A DNA stretch of 64,000 bases, taken from NCBI RefSeq assembly GCF_014699035.1, contig NZ_JACXAA010000007.1:62001-126000 (forward strand), in the 5' to 3' direction. This document shows, piece by piece, positions 53,087-62,155 of the stretch (position 1 is the stretch's first letter; the number at the start of each line of letters is the position of its first letter). Origin of the DNA: Spirosoma validum (lineage in GTDB: Bacteria > Bacteroidota > Bacteroidia > Cytophagales > Spirosomataceae). The position numbers were made by a program, and so were the translations under genes. Below the pieces are notes generated by a model that searched no databases, was not told the origin of the DNA, and saw only the letters and a program-made list of their open reading frames with translations.

Positions 53087-53911
53087 CTACCTTTTATAAT
53101 ACTTCATGGCATCAGGCAACAGTTTTTGCAAATCCGCAATTCGACGGGTATCGGATGGGTGATCGGAAAGAAACTCAGCAGGTGCTTTCCCCCCACTGGC
53201 TTTCGCCATCCGCTGCCAGAACGTGATAGCCTCGTTTGGATTATAGCCCGCCATAGCCATAAAAATTAATCCGAGGTGGTCGGCTTCCGATTCCTGTTTA
53301 CGGCTGTGTGGAAGGCCAACTCCATATTGATAGGCCAGTGGACCCACTACGCCAAATGCCTGCTGAAATATAGCCTGCGTCTGCGCACTCTTTCCTGCTG
53401 TACCAATGCCCGTTGCTACCTGACCAGCCTGCAACAATCCATTGGCAACCAATCCTTCACTCATCCGCTCGTTTCCGTGCTCAGCAATGGCATGCGACAC
53501 TTCATGGCCCAGTACCGTTGCTAAACCCGCTTCATTCTGCGTATATGGCAATATGCCTGAATAAACCACGATTTTCCCTCCAGGCATACACCAGGCATTC
53601 ACCTGATTGCTCTGTACTAAGTGATACTCCCACTGAAAACCTTCAAGCCGTTTGCTATACCCGTTACTGTTCATGTAGCTTTCAACAGCCTGACGAATGC
53701 GGGTGCCCACCCGGTTAACCATTTCGGCATCGTTGCTACTCGTCGGAACGACCCGGCTTGTGTCCAGAAATTGTTTGTACTGCGTAAAACTCATGGCAAG
53801 CATTTCACTGGGTGGCACTAAAATCAGTTGTTTACGCCCGGTTAGAGGCACTTTCTCGCAGGCCGTAACGGCGAATGCGAGTGACAACATGACAATTATG
53901 GCTTTTTTCAT
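53087..53911 (-). CDS. M48-family zinc metalloprotease lipoprotein
   Basis: This 274-residue protein has a lipobox (AVTAC, C18), so it is probably a lipoprotein facing the periplasm. The catalytic motif HEVSH (H136, E137, H140) and the third ligand E209 in ESEADHLG define a complete peptidase site. Homologues include BepA/LoiP-type enzymes that survey outer-membrane assembly. The N-terminal VPLTGRKQLILVPPSEM is common in this group. It is a single leftward gene convergent with sucC. Confidence 0.93.
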   Translation of the reverse strand: MKKAIIVMLSLAFAVTACEKVPLTGRKQLILVPPSEMLAMSFTQYKQFLDTSRVVPTSSNDAEMVNRVGTRIRQAVESYMNSNGYSKRLEGFQWEYHLVQSNQVNAWCMPGGKIVVYSGILPYTQNEAGLATVLGHEVSHAIAEHGNERMSEGLVANGLLQAGQVATGIGTAGKSAQTQAIFQQAFGVVGPLAYQYGVGLPHSRKQESEADHLGLIFMAMAGYNPNEAITFWQRMAKASGGKAPAEFLSDHPSDTRRIADLQKLLPDAMKYYKR

Positions 53912-54020
53912 TTACGTGTGTGTTTTAGAATGATTGGGTATTCTGACGTTATATGACCCGTAAGTTACCCGATTTGTTCAAAATTTTCCGGGCCGGTACG
54001 ATCAAGCCCTCTTTAGTCGT

Positions 54021-54028
54021 TAGATTTG
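54021..54028 (+). promoter_or_regulatory. Candidate -7 element upstream of the FAH gene
   Basis: TAGATTTG matches TAnnTTTG about 100 bp before the ATG at 54130. No -33 TTG was found. Confidence 0.35.
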
Positions 54029-54129
54029 CGCTACTGCTTTAGGTTTAAATAGGCATTCTTCATCATGTATATCATTGTTCACCAATGACTCTTGCGGATG
54101 GCTATCTAATACGTACTTAATGACTCTTT

Positions 54130-54741
54130 ATGAAAATCATTTGTGTTGGCCGAAACTACGTTGAACATATTCAGGAACTTAATAACGAAAAGCCTGAAGA
54201 CCCCGTCATTTTTCTAAAACCCGAAACAGCTGTCCCGCTCAAAAATGAGCCGTTTTTCTACCCTGATTTTTCACAGGATGTTCACTATGAAGTTGAGATT
54301 CTGGTAAAAATCAACCGAGTCGGGAAGAACATCGACGAGAAGTTTGCTCATAAATATTACGATGAAATTGGTATCGGTATTGACTTCACGGCGCGCGACG
54401 TGCAGAGTAAATTAAAAGCCAAAGGACTTCCCTGGGAGCTGGCCAAATCCTTTAATGGCTCCGCGCCAATTTCCTCCTTCGTGTCAAAAACTGATTATCC
54501 TGACTTACAGGATCTGAATTTCCGGTTGGATCTTAACGGCGAAACCCGACAACTGGGCAATACGAGTTTAATGCTGTTTAAAATTGATTACCTAATCTCG
54601 TTTGTATCCCGGTATTTTCTGTTGCAACAGGGCGATATTCTGTTTACCGGCACTCCAAAAGGTGTTGGTGCCGTACAAATTGGCGACCGACTGACTGCCT
54701 TCATTGAGGATAAAAAAATGCTCGAGATCGATGTAAAATAA
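54130..54741 (+). CDS. Fumarylacetoacetate hydrolase-family protein
   Basis: This 203-residue single-domain FAH protein has the start MKIICVGRNYVEHIQEL and the metal ligands in VHYEVEILVKI and GIGIDFTARDVQ. LPWELAKSFNGSAPIS and ILFTGTPKGVGAVQIGD are typical of the group that cleaves acylpyruvates or decarboxylates oxaloacetate. The exact substrate cannot be read from sequence. The M23 peptidase gene follows after 57 bp. Confidence 0.9.
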   Translation: MKIICVGRNYVEHIQELNNEKPEDPVIFLKPETAVPLKNEPFFYPDFSQDVHYEVEILVKINRVGKNIDEKFAHKYYDEIGIGIDFTARDVQSKLKAKGLPWELAKSFNGSAPISSFVSKTDYPDLQDLNFRLDLNGETRQLGNTSLMLFKIDYLISFVSRYFLLQQGDILFTGTPKGVGAVQIGDRLTAFIEDKKMLEIDVK

Positions 54742-54798
54742 AGTTCCTGTCGAGCTCTGCTACGTATCGCGGTAAGCTCGCCAAACAACTCTCTTCTT

Positions 54799-56910
54799 TT
54801 GAAACGATTCACCATTTCTCTTTTTTTTGCGCTATTATCGGGTCTCACCCACTCGTTTGGGCAGGTCGGGGTTACCCAGCCTCAATCAACTACTAGTCCT
54901 GCTGTACCCACGACGTCCAGGCTAACGGGTCTCATTCAGCCGGGTTATTTCCTGTTTCCCATTCAGCCGGGTATGGCGAATTCGCTGGCGGGTGGTTTGG
55001 GTGATTTGCGACCAAACCATTTTCATGCAGGTATTGACATCCGTACGGGCGGTCGCGAAGGGTTGCCGGTTCATGCCGCTGCTGATGGGTACGTTTCGCG
55101 CATTGCGGTTTTTACGGGCGGCTATGGCAATGTAATCTTCATCAAGCATCCGAATGGCCTGACAACCGTTTACGGGCATCTTAAAACGCTGAACGATACG
55201 CTCGGTACATATCTCCGCGCAAACCAATACCAGAAGAAAACCTTCGAGATTGATCTACGTCCGGCACCGGGGCAATTTCCGATTACGAAAGGCGATGTCA
55301 TTGCTGCATCGGGCAACACCGGCGGATCAGGGGGACCGCATTTACACTTTGAAGTTCGCGATGGCAACGATAATCTGATCAATCCGCTTTTGTACGGCTT
55401 CTCCGAAATTCGTGATGAGGTCCCCCCCTATTTTGAACGGGTTGCCCTGAAAACCATGACCGCTACGTCGCGCATCAACGGCGAGTATCAACGGGTCAGT
55501 TACGCGCCGGTTCGCCAATCCGACGGTACGTATCGCATTACGCAACCCATTACGGCATCGGGCCTGATTGGTATGGAGGTTCTGGGATACGATAAAACGA
55601 CTGGGTCACCTTATCGAAATGGGATTAGTTGTCTGGAAATTCGGCTCGATGGTCGGGAGGTGTTTGCGTACAATATGAATAGCTTCCCGAATGAGCAAAC
55701 GCGGTTTATGAATGTCCATGAGAATTACGAAGTGGAACAAACGAATGGTCAACGTTATCACCGGGGCTACATTGCCGACGGAAACATTTTAAACCTATAC
55801 AAACTGCAGAGCAACGTTGCCTACCGAGGCCGTTTGCCCTTGCTGGATGGAAAGCCTCACGAGGTGACATTGACGCTATACGATGCTTATGATAATTCGG
55901 CTCAGCTAACCTTTACCTTGCTGCCTGAAATTTCAGTTTCTAGTTCTTCTATAGTCGACTCACTTGGGGAAGAAGAAACGCTCAGCGTCGCTCCTGAGCC
56001 CTTACCAGTTGGTGACCCAACGGTGACCATTACGACCGACGAAAACGTATTAAAGTTAACAGCTAAAAATATATCGGTAAGCAATCCGCCAGTGGCCAAG
56101 CTAATTACGGGGCGAACGGTAACCGAACAACCTGTTAGCTATATACGCCGGGGCGCCGGACCGAACAACCAAGTGGTTTATCTTATAGATTTGCGTCAGA
56201 CATTACCCGACTCCGTTCAGTTCGGTCGTGGGGTGGTGAGAACCAACTTTAAGAAACGGATCATACCAGGTCGGAATGATGTGTTTACAAACGCAACTAC
56301 CCGATTGGAATTTGGGACGAGAACCTTATTTGATACGTTGCATCTGACTATGCGTTCGTTACCAGGAGGAATTTTGGAGATCAACCAGCCAACGATTCCC
56401 TTGAACGATTATCTAACTATTCAATACGTACCAAATTATCCGATCGCCATTGACACGATGCGGACTAAAGCCTATTGGGTGAGCGGTGGTCGTGAGAGTT
56501 TTCTTGGTGGAAAGTGGAATAAGGGCCGTATTGAATTCAAGACGCGTTCACTGGGCCGATTCCAATTACTGACGGATGCGACGCCACCCAGAGTAGACAT
56601 TGTTTCAGCAACGCCTAAAGGTATTTCGGCAAAAATTCGGGATGATCTGTCAGGTATTGCCGAGTTTCGGGCACTGGTCAATGGCGAATGGGTGCTGATG
56701 CAGTACGATTATAAACGGGCTTTACTCTGGTCCGATAAATTAAATCCCGATGAACCGTTTGAAACAGGTTCCGAAGTGCTCGTCCAAGTAAAAGACCAGT
56801 CAGGCAACATCGGTTCAGACAGTACGACGATTCAGGAATATCGACCCGTTGTGAAGCGAAAAGCGGCCAAACAAAAAGCCGCGCCGAAACGAAGCCGAAA
56901 AAGACGATAA
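54799..56910 (+). CDS. M23-family (LytM) metallopeptidase
   Basis: The gene starts with TTG at 54799: the signal peptide MKRFTISLFFALLSGLTHSF is read from it, and no ATG lies nearby in frame. The 703-residue exported protein carries an M23 peptidase domain with H76 and D80 (HFHAGIDIRTGG) and H181/H183 (GPHLHFEVRDG). The long C-terminal region is beta-rich and ends in a basic tail (KRKAAKQKAAPKRSRKRR). M23 enzymes cleave peptidoglycan cross-bridges; the target here is unknown. Confidence 0.9.
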   Translation: MKRFTISLFFALLSGLTHSFGQVGVTQPQSTTSPAVPTTSRLTGLIQPGYFLFPIQPGMANSLAGGLGDLRPNHFHAGIDIRTGGREGLPVHAAADGYVSRIAVFTGGYGNVIFIKHPNGLTTVYGHLKTLNDTLGTYLRANQYQKKTFEIDLRPAPGQFPITKGDVIAASGNTGGSGGPHLHFEVRDGNDNLINPLLYGFSEIRDEVPPYFERVALKTMTATSRINGEYQRVSYAPVRQSDGTYRITQPITASGLIGMEVLGYDKTTGSPYRNGISCLEIRLDGREVFAYNMNSFPNEQTRFMNVHENYEVEQTNGQRYHRGYIADGNILNLYKLQSNVAYRGRLPLLDGKPHEVTLTLYDAYDNSAQLTFTLLPEISVSSSSIVDSLGEEETLSVAPEPLPVGDPTVTITTDENVLKLTAKNISVSNPPVAKLITGRTVTEQPVSYIRRGAGPNNQVVYLIDLRQTLPDSVQFGRGVVRTNFKKRIIPGRNDVFTNATTRLEFGTRTLFDTLHLTMRSLPGGILEINQPTIPLNDYLTIQYVPNYPIAIDTMRTKAYWVSGGRESFLGGKWNKGRIEFKTRSLGRFQLLTDATPPRVDIVSATPKGISAKIRDDLSGIAEFRALVNGEWVLMQYDYKRALLWSDKLNPDEPFETGSEVLVQVKDQSGNIGSDSTTIQEYRPVVKRKAAKQKAAPKRSRKRR

Positions 56911-56960
56911 ATTCGTTCAGACCTATAAGGTTTTGAAACCTTATATAACCAACATAAGTA

Positions 56961-57410
56961 ATGAGCCTGACTATTGGCGATCCTGCCCCAAACTTTACAA
57001 GTACTGACCAGAACGGTAATCCGGTCAAACTCTCCGACTTCAGAGGTAAAAAAGTGGTGCTTTATTTCTATCCGAAAGACGATACGCCCGGCTGTACGGC
57101 TCAGGCCTGTAGCTTACGCGATAATTATACTAATTTGCAGGCAGCAGGTTACGAAGTTCTTGGCGTTAGCATAGATGATGAAAAATCACACCAGAAATTC
57201 AGTAAGAAATTCGACCTGCCTTTTCGGCTCGTTGCCGATACCGATCATCAGATTGTTGAAGCCTACGATGTGTGGAAAGAGAAATCGATGTATGGCCGCA
57301 ACTTCATGGGCATCGTTCGAACGACGTTCGTCATCGATGAAAACGGCATTATCACCGAGATTATTAGTAAAATAGATACGCAAAATCACGCAGAACAGAT
57401 TTTAACGTAG
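56961..57410 (+). CDS. bcp: Thioredoxin-dependent thiol peroxidase
   Basis: This 149-residue peroxiredoxin of the Bcp/PrxQ group reduces hydroperoxides with thioredoxin. The peroxidatic cysteine is C45 and the resolving cysteine C50 (DDTPGCTAQACSLRD). YFYPKDDTPG and VRTTFVIDENG are typical. It stands alone between the M23 and transketolase genes, with a weak hairpin behind it. Confidence 0.95.
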   Translation: MSLTIGDPAPNFTSTDQNGNPVKLSDFRGKKVVLYFYPKDDTPGCTAQACSLRDNYTNLQAAGYEVLGVSIDDEKSHQKFSKKFDLPFRLVADTDHQIVEAYDVWKEKSMYGRNFMGIVRTTFVIDENGIITEIISKIDTQNHAEQILT

Positions 57411-57432
57411 TGCGGACGTTCCGCCGATGCGG

Positions 57433-57467
57433 GGAAACCCGTGTAAATTGATCAAAAGCGGGTTTCC
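57433..57467 (+). terminator. Weak hairpin after bcp
   Basis: Arms ggaaacccg (57433-57441) and cgggtttcc (57459-57467) are complementary with a 17-base loop. No T-run follows directly. Confidence 0.45.
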
Positions 57468-57481
57468 ACCCGCGTTATTTT

Positions 57482-58339
57482 ATGGAAATCGAACAACTCG
57501 AACACATTGCTACCGCCGTTCGGCGCGACATCGTCCGCATGGTTGCGGCTGTTAATTCTGGCCACCCCGGCGGATCACTTGGCTGCACGGATTTCATGGT
57601 TGCTCTCTATTTTGAGATCATGCGCCGGAAACAGGATGCCGATGGCAAACCCATCTTCGACATGGACGGTCGAGATGAAGATCTTTTCTTTTTATCGAAT
57701 GGCCACATTTCACCCGTATTCTATTCGGTACTAGCACGGGCGGGCTACTTTCCCGTAGCTGAACTAGCTACATTCCGTAAACTCGATAGTCGTTTGCAAG
57801 GCCATCCTACCACGGCTGAACATCTGCCCGGTATTCGGATTGCATCGGGATCGTTGGGGCAGGGTTTATCCGTAGCTGCTGGAGCCGCTTATGGAAAAAA
57901 ACTAAATGGCGATGACAAACAGGTATACGTACTAATGGGTGACGGTGAGCAGCAGGAAGGCCAGATCTGGGAAGCCGCTCAGTTTGCACCAAATAAAAAA
58001 CTCGGCAACCTGACCGCTGTTATCGATTTCAACCATGCGCAAATCGATGGCTCCACAAAAAACGTAAACGACAACCGTGATCTGGGAGCCAAATACAAAG
58101 CATTCGGCTGGCACGTCGATGAGATGCAGGGCAACGACATGGCCGACGTTGTGAAGACGTTACGTAAAGCACAAGAAAACCCCGACGTACCGACGCTAAT
58201 TCTGATGCATACAGAAATGGGCTTTGGGGTGGATTACATGATGGGAAGCCATAAATGGCACGGCATTGCCCCCAACGCCGAGCAGCTTACCCAAGCCTTA
58301 AACCAATTGCCACTGACAGTTGGTTATTCAGATTATTAA
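57482..58339 (+). CDS. Transketolase, N-terminal subunit
   Basis: This 285-residue protein is the thiamine-diphosphate-binding half of a split transketolase of the pentose phosphate pathway. It shows SGHPGGSLGCTDFMVALYF and the ThDP/Mg motif GDGEQQEGQIWEAA with INFN-like IDFNHAQIDG. The C-terminal subunit that completes the active site lies 1.6 kb downstream at 59975, not directly behind. A two-gene insertion separates them. Confidence 0.95.
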   Translation: MEIEQLEHIATAVRRDIVRMVAAVNSGHPGGSLGCTDFMVALYFEIMRRKQDADGKPIFDMDGRDEDLFFLSNGHISPVFYSVLARAGYFPVAELATFRKLDSRLQGHPTTAEHLPGIRIASGSLGQGLSVAAGAAYGKKLNGDDKQVYVLMGDGEQQEGQIWEAAQFAPNKKLGNLTAVIDFNHAQIDGSTKNVNDNRDLGAKYKAFGWHVDEMQGNDMADVVKTLRKAQENPDVPTLILMHTEMGFGVDYMMGSHKWHGIAPNAEQLTQALNQLPLTVGYSDY

Positions 58340-58343
58340 TTTT

Positions 58344-58375
58344 CTGTAGAGATGTAACTCCTTACGTCTTTACAG
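58344..58375. repeat. tgtagaga-family hairpin at the insertion junction
   Basis: Arms 58344-58357 and 58362-58375 pair over 14 positions with two G.T/A.C differences around loop ctcc. The sequence is related to the hairpins at 60925 and 63877. It fills the gap between the first transketolase gene and the ATPase gene. Confidence 0.65.
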
Positions 58376-58382
58376 CTGCTCC

Positions 58383-59366
58383 ATGAAAATCAAACGCCTG
58401 GTCATTGAAAATTTCAAGTCTATTGAACGGATTGAGCTTATCGAGCCAAATCCGTTCACGGTCTTTGTCGGCCCCAACGGGTCGGGCAAATCGAATATTT
58501 TCGAGGCTTTGGAGTTTTTTAACCTGTCTGCCAGAACAAATCGAGGAACCGTTGAAAGTCTGTTTGGTGGTAAAGAATACTTTGTTAATCGAAAAAGTAA
58601 TTCTGATACAGTCCAGATTGAGTTTGACTTGGAGGGGTCGTCTAGAATACGCCTTGTACAGCAACCTAATTCAAATGATCAACAGGAATATACAATAAAA
58701 GGTACACGTTGGGGTAAATATGATCCAACTGAAACACAGCAGTTAGTCGCCAATTTTTCCCGATTATTCGTTGGTCAAGCCGATAAGCAGAAGTTGAATT
58801 ATGCAGATGATCTTCAATTAACACTTTCCACAAGTAACCTCGAAAGAGTCTTAAAACGAGTACTTAGCAATGATGTACTCAAAGCTGAAATATTCGAGTG
58901 GCTTGAGCTATTTATACCTGAATTCAAATCAGTTGAGATAGCAACAAATTCTTTCGATGGCCGTGATACGTTACTTTGGTACGAGCAATACACAGAAAAG
59001 CCTTTTAGTAAGGAATTAATCTCCGATGGTACGTATAATATCTTGGCTCTTCTAACCGCTGTCTATCAAAATGATGATAGGCCCCAATTTTTATGCATTG
59101 AAGAACCAGAGAATGGTCTTCATCCACAGGTCGCAGGTGAATTAGTCGATTTTTTCCGAATCATGTGTGAGGAACGCGGTCATCATATCTGGCTAAACAC
59201 GCATTCGCAATCAATGGCTTCACGGGTTAGACCCGAAGAATTTATTGTTGTGGAGAAAAAACAGGGCGCGACAACGGCACGCCAATTTAATAAAGAAGAT
59301 TTTAGTGGAATGCGTACTGACGAAGCCTGGCTTACAAATGCGCTGAATGGAGGACTGGCATGGTGA
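58383..59366 (+). CDS. AAA ATPase of the RecF/OLD type (AAA_15/AAA_21-like)
   Basis: This 327-residue ABC-type ATPase begins with MKIKRLVIENFKSIERIELI. It has Walker A GPNGSGKS (30-37), an ABC-like signature (ISDGTYNILALL, about 213-224), Walker B FLCIEEPENGLHP (E240, E241) and the switch histidine H274 (WLNTHSQS). There is no coiled-coil SMC arm of great length and no fused nuclease domain. The next gene overlaps by 7 bp and encodes a TOPRIM-like protein, so the pair resembles an OLD nuclease or PARIS-type defence system split into two chains. The pair is visibly AT-richer than its neighbours. Confidence 0.88.
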   Translation: MKIKRLVIENFKSIERIELIEPNPFTVFVGPNGSGKSNIFEALEFFNLSARTNRGTVESLFGGKEYFVNRKSNSDTVQIEFDLEGSSRIRLVQQPNSNDQQEYTIKGTRWGKYDPTETQQLVANFSRLFVGQADKQKLNYADDLQLTLSTSNLERVLKRVLSNDVLKAEIFEWLELFIPEFKSVEIATNSFDGRDTLLWYEQYTEKPFSKELISDGTYNILALLTAVYQNDDRPQFLCIEEPENGLHPQVAGELVDFFRIMCEERGHHIWLNTHSQSMASRVRPEEFIVVEKKQGATTARQFNKEDFSGMRTDEAWLTNALNGGLAW

Positions 59367-59929
59367 ACGTTGGGTTTATATGTGAAGGTGATACAGAAGT
59401 TAAGATTGTAAAATCAGATGCCTTTCAATATCTGTTAGAGCAATTATCGCTTCGATGCATTTTTCCTGTCGAAGATGCAGATGGTAACGGAAACCTGTTA
59501 CCACATAATATTCTTGCGAAGCGTAACACACTTGAGAAAGCAGGTGCTGACAAAATTTTTATTTTAACAGATCTGGATACAGATGCATCTGTTATAAGTA
59601 CTCGTCAACGGATTGGTGAATACTTCAACCAACGTATCATTGTAGCCGTACAGGAAGCAGAAGCTTGGTTTCTAGCGGATTCAGCTACCCTCACTACGTT
59701 ACTCGGAAAATCAATTTATTTCGACTATCCTGAGCAAGCAGTAGAACCGTTTGAAGTGATACGTCAGTTGTTTTTAGAAGAAACAGGTCGGGGTGTTGGC
59801 ACAAAACCTATACTTGCCCGGCGGATGATTAAATACGGTTTTACCATCGAAAACGCAGCCCAACATCCGAATTGTCCCAGCGCCAATTATTTTTTGACCA
59901 AATTGCAAACCCTCGCTTCGGCGAATTAA
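59360..59929 (+). CDS. TOPRIM-like protein paired with the ATPase
   Basis: The 189-residue protein shows an N-terminal FICEGDTEVK (E9, E13) and ILTDLDTDAS (D71, D73, D75), which match the conserved Glu and DxD of TOPRIM nuclease domains. A later AVQEAEAWFLAD segment is also seen in DUF4276/DUF4435-like proteins near AAA ATPases. No exact family is claimed. Its start codon overlaps the ATPase stop (gcatggtga), so translation is coupled. It probably acts as the nuclease or effector of the ATPase. Confidence 0.7.
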   Translation: MVNVGFICEGDTEVKIVKSDAFQYLLEQLSLRCIFPVEDADGNGNLLPHNILAKRNTLEKAGADKIFILTDLDTDASVISTRQRIGEYFNQRIIVAVQEAEAWFLADSATLTTLLGKSIYFDYPEQAVEPFEVIRQLFLEETGRGVGTKPILARRMIKYGFTIENAAQHPNCPSANYFLTKLQTLASAN

Positions 59930-59974
59930 ACAGACGTACCGTAATTCCGCAACGGCGGACCGGTCTTATAAACA

Positions 59975-60928
59975 ATGAAAAAATACGAGTATACTGACAA
60001 AAAAGATACCCGCTCGGGATTCGGTGCGGGCATTGCCGAACTTGGCAAAACCCACCCGAACGTAGTGGCCCTGACCGCCGACTTAGCCGGATCACTAAAA
60101 CTGGAAGCGTTTATTAAAGATAATCCTGACCGGTATATTCAGTGCGGCATCGCTGAAGCGAATATGATTGGCGTATCAGCCGGCCTAACCATCGGCGGAA
60201 AAATTCCGTTTGCCACTACGTTCGCCAACTTCGCTACGGGTCGGGTGTATGACCAAATTCGTCAGTCAGTTGCTTACTCGAACAAGAACGTAAAAATCTG
60301 TGCCTCGCACGCGGGCGTTACGTTGGGCGAAGATGGCGCTACCCACCAGATTCTGGAAGATTTGGGGATGATGAAAATGCTGCCCAATATGACCGTCATC
60401 AACCCGTGCGATTACAATCAAACGAAAGCCGCAACCCTTGCCATTGCCGATCATGAAGGGCCTGTTTACCTACGCTTTGGTCGTCCCGTGATTCCGGTCT
60501 TTACGCCTGCTGATCAGAAGTTTGAAATTGGCAAAGCCTGGACCGTAAACGAAGGAAAAGATGTATCGATTTTCTGCACGGGCCACCTCGTTTGGGAAGC
60601 CATTAAAGCCGGTGAAATCCTGTCCGAAGAAGGCATCGAAGCAGATATTATCAACATTCACACGATTAAGCCGTTAGATGAAGAGGCTATCCTGGCATCA
60701 GTGAAGAAAACCGGATGCGCTGTATCGGCTGAAGAGCATATGATCAATGGTGGTTTAGGCGATAGCGTAGCGAACGTATTGGCGCGTAATTATCCCGCCC
60801 CACTCGAATATGTGGGTGTTCACGATACGTTCGGCGAAAGCGGTACGCCTGAACAGCTAATGAAAAAATATGGCCTCACCGCTGACAAGATTGTTGAGCA
60901 GGTGAAAAAAGTGATGGCAAGAAAGTAG
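59975..60928 (+). CDS. Transketolase, C-terminal subunit
   Basis: This 317-residue protein supplies the pyrimidine-binding and C-terminal domains of the split transketolase. Key segments are TRSGFGAGIAELG, ADLAGSLKLEAF, CGIAEANMIGVSAGLTIGGK and the C-terminal EEHMINGGLGDSVANVLA. It would pair with the protein encoded at 57482. The 1.6-kb ATPase/TOPRIM insertion lies 45 bp upstream of its start, so expression may rely on read-through through the inserted genes. Confidence 0.95.
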   Translation: MKKYEYTDKKDTRSGFGAGIAELGKTHPNVVALTADLAGSLKLEAFIKDNPDRYIQCGIAEANMIGVSAGLTIGGKIPFATTFANFATGRVYDQIRQSVAYSNKNVKICASHAGVTLGEDGATHQILEDLGMMKMLPNMTVINPCDYNQTKAATLAIADHEGPVYLRFGRPVIPVFTPADQKFEIGKAWTVNEGKDVSIFCTGHLVWEAIKAGEILSEEGIEADIINIHTIKPLDEEAILASVKKTGCAVSAEEHMINGGLGDSVANVLARNYPAPLEYVGVHDTFGESGTPEQLMKKYGLTADKIVEQVKKVMARK

Positions 60929-61003
60929 AGACGCAGTCCCTTGCATCTCGTACTGGATGGTATTAGCAGATCCCGTATGAGATGCAAGGGATTGTGTCTC
61001 TAC
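60925..61003. repeat. 25-bp gtagagacgc-family inverted repeat
   Basis: Arms 60925-60949 and 60979-61003 match except for two positions that form G.U pairs in the plus-strand RNA. The left arm includes the stop codon of the transketolase gene. It is related to the hairpins at 58344 and 63877 and lies 10 bp before the ECF sigma gene. Confidence 0.7.
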
Positions 61004-61012
61004 AGATAAAAA

Positions 61013-61585
61013 ATGACTGACGCAGAACTCCTCGCCAAATACCGCGACCCGTCGAGCCGGAATTATGCCTTTAATCTGATGGTGCGGCAATACCAGCAGA
61101 AAATTTATTGGCATATCCGCAAGATGGTCATCGACCACGATGACGCCGATGATCTGGTGCAGGAAACATTTATAAAAGTATGGAATAGCCTGGAACAGTT
61201 TCGGGGTGACAGTCAGTTATATACATGGATATACCGCATTGCGACCAACGAGTGCCTCAACTTTCTGAACAAGAAACGGCGACGCTTTTTCCTGCCAATC
61301 GGCGACGTCGAAGGGGAGTTAATGGAAAAGTTGGAGAGTAATTCAGACTACGTTACATCTGGCAACGAACCAAGTGGCGAAGAAATCCAGATGAAGTTGC
61401 AGAAGGCATTGCTCAAACTTCCTGATAAACAGCGATTGGTTTTCAATATGAAATACTTCGATGATATGAAATACGAAGATATTTCAGAAATTACCGGCAC
61501 GTCGGTTGGTGCGTTAAAGGCTTCGTATCACCTGGCCGTCAAAAAAATTGAGGATTATATAACAAATACTGATACAACAGATTAA
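61013..61585 (+). CDS. ECF-type RNA polymerase sigma factor
   Basis: The 190-residue sigma-70 protein has region 2 (DADDLVQETFIKVWNSLEQF, about 43-62) and region 4 (LPDKQRLVFNMKYFDDMKYE and ISEITGTSVGALKASYHLAV). It lacks regions 1 and 3, as in ECF factors. The next gene encodes a one-span protein likely to be its anti-sigma factor, and a Spy-like gene follows, so envelope stress is a plausible signal. Confidence 0.93.
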   Translation: MTDAELLAKYRDPSSRNYAFNLMVRQYQQKIYWHIRKMVIDHDDADDLVQETFIKVWNSLEQFRGDSQLYTWIYRIATNECLNFLNKKRRRFFLPIGDVEGELMEKLESNSDYVTSGNEPSGEEIQMKLQKALLKLPDKQRLVFNMKYFDDMKYEDISEITGTSVGALKASYHLAVKKIEDYITNTDTTD

Positions 61586-61662
61586 ACCTGAAACGCCTGA
61601 TGCTGTCAAACTCGTAAAACCAGGAGCTTACGGGATTAGAATTGTGTAGTATATACACACCA

Positions 61663-62130
61663 ATGACCATGAACGACAAGAATGAATTTCGGCTTGATGA
61701 ATTACCACCAGAGCACCCCATGCGGCAACTGCCGTTTACAGCTCCGGATGGTTATTTTGATACGTTACCCTCGCGTGTGCAGGCCCGCGTAATGCGTAAG
61801 CCTAAACCAGCGTTTACGATCAGCTGGTCGTGGCAGCGGACAGCCGCATCGCTGGCGGGTGCTAGTCTTATTGCGATACTGGTGTGGCAAACACTGCCTC
61901 AACGTCAGGAGTCATTAGGCAGCGAGGCACTAGCAGGCGTGAGTAATGACGTAATCACAGCTTATCTCGATGATCAGGGAATCAATCCAGACCAATTCGC
62001 TGATAGTCAGCAAATTCATTCCTCACTGGGCAATGACACCACAGCTATTCAATACCTCAATGTGAAGCCTGCCGACATTCAGCGGCACATTGACGAAGCG
62101 AACGCTATGGGTAGTCCCCTCGACTCCTGA
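61663..62130 (+). CDS. Probable anti-sigma factor, one membrane span
   Basis: From ATG 61663 the protein has 155 residues; ATG 61669 is an alternative and a TTG at 61642 is less likely. A cytoplasmic N-terminus (MNDKNEFRLDELPPEHPMRQ) with the conserved PFTAPDGYFDTLPSRVQARV segment leads to a single span (about 53-72, LAGASLIAILVWQTLP). A periplasmic tail of about 80 residues follows. Position right after the ECF gene and this topology support an anti-sigma role. There is no zinc-binding ASD motif. Confidence 0.75.
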   Translation: MTMNDKNEFRLDELPPEHPMRQLPFTAPDGYFDTLPSRVQARVMRKPKPAFTISWSWQRTAASLAGASLIAILVWQTLPQRQESLGSEALAGVSNDVITAYLDDQGINPDQFADSQQIHSSLGNDTTAIQYLNVKPADIQRHIDEANAMGSPLDS

Positions 62131-62155
62131 TTTTAACATGGTTAACTTTACCACA

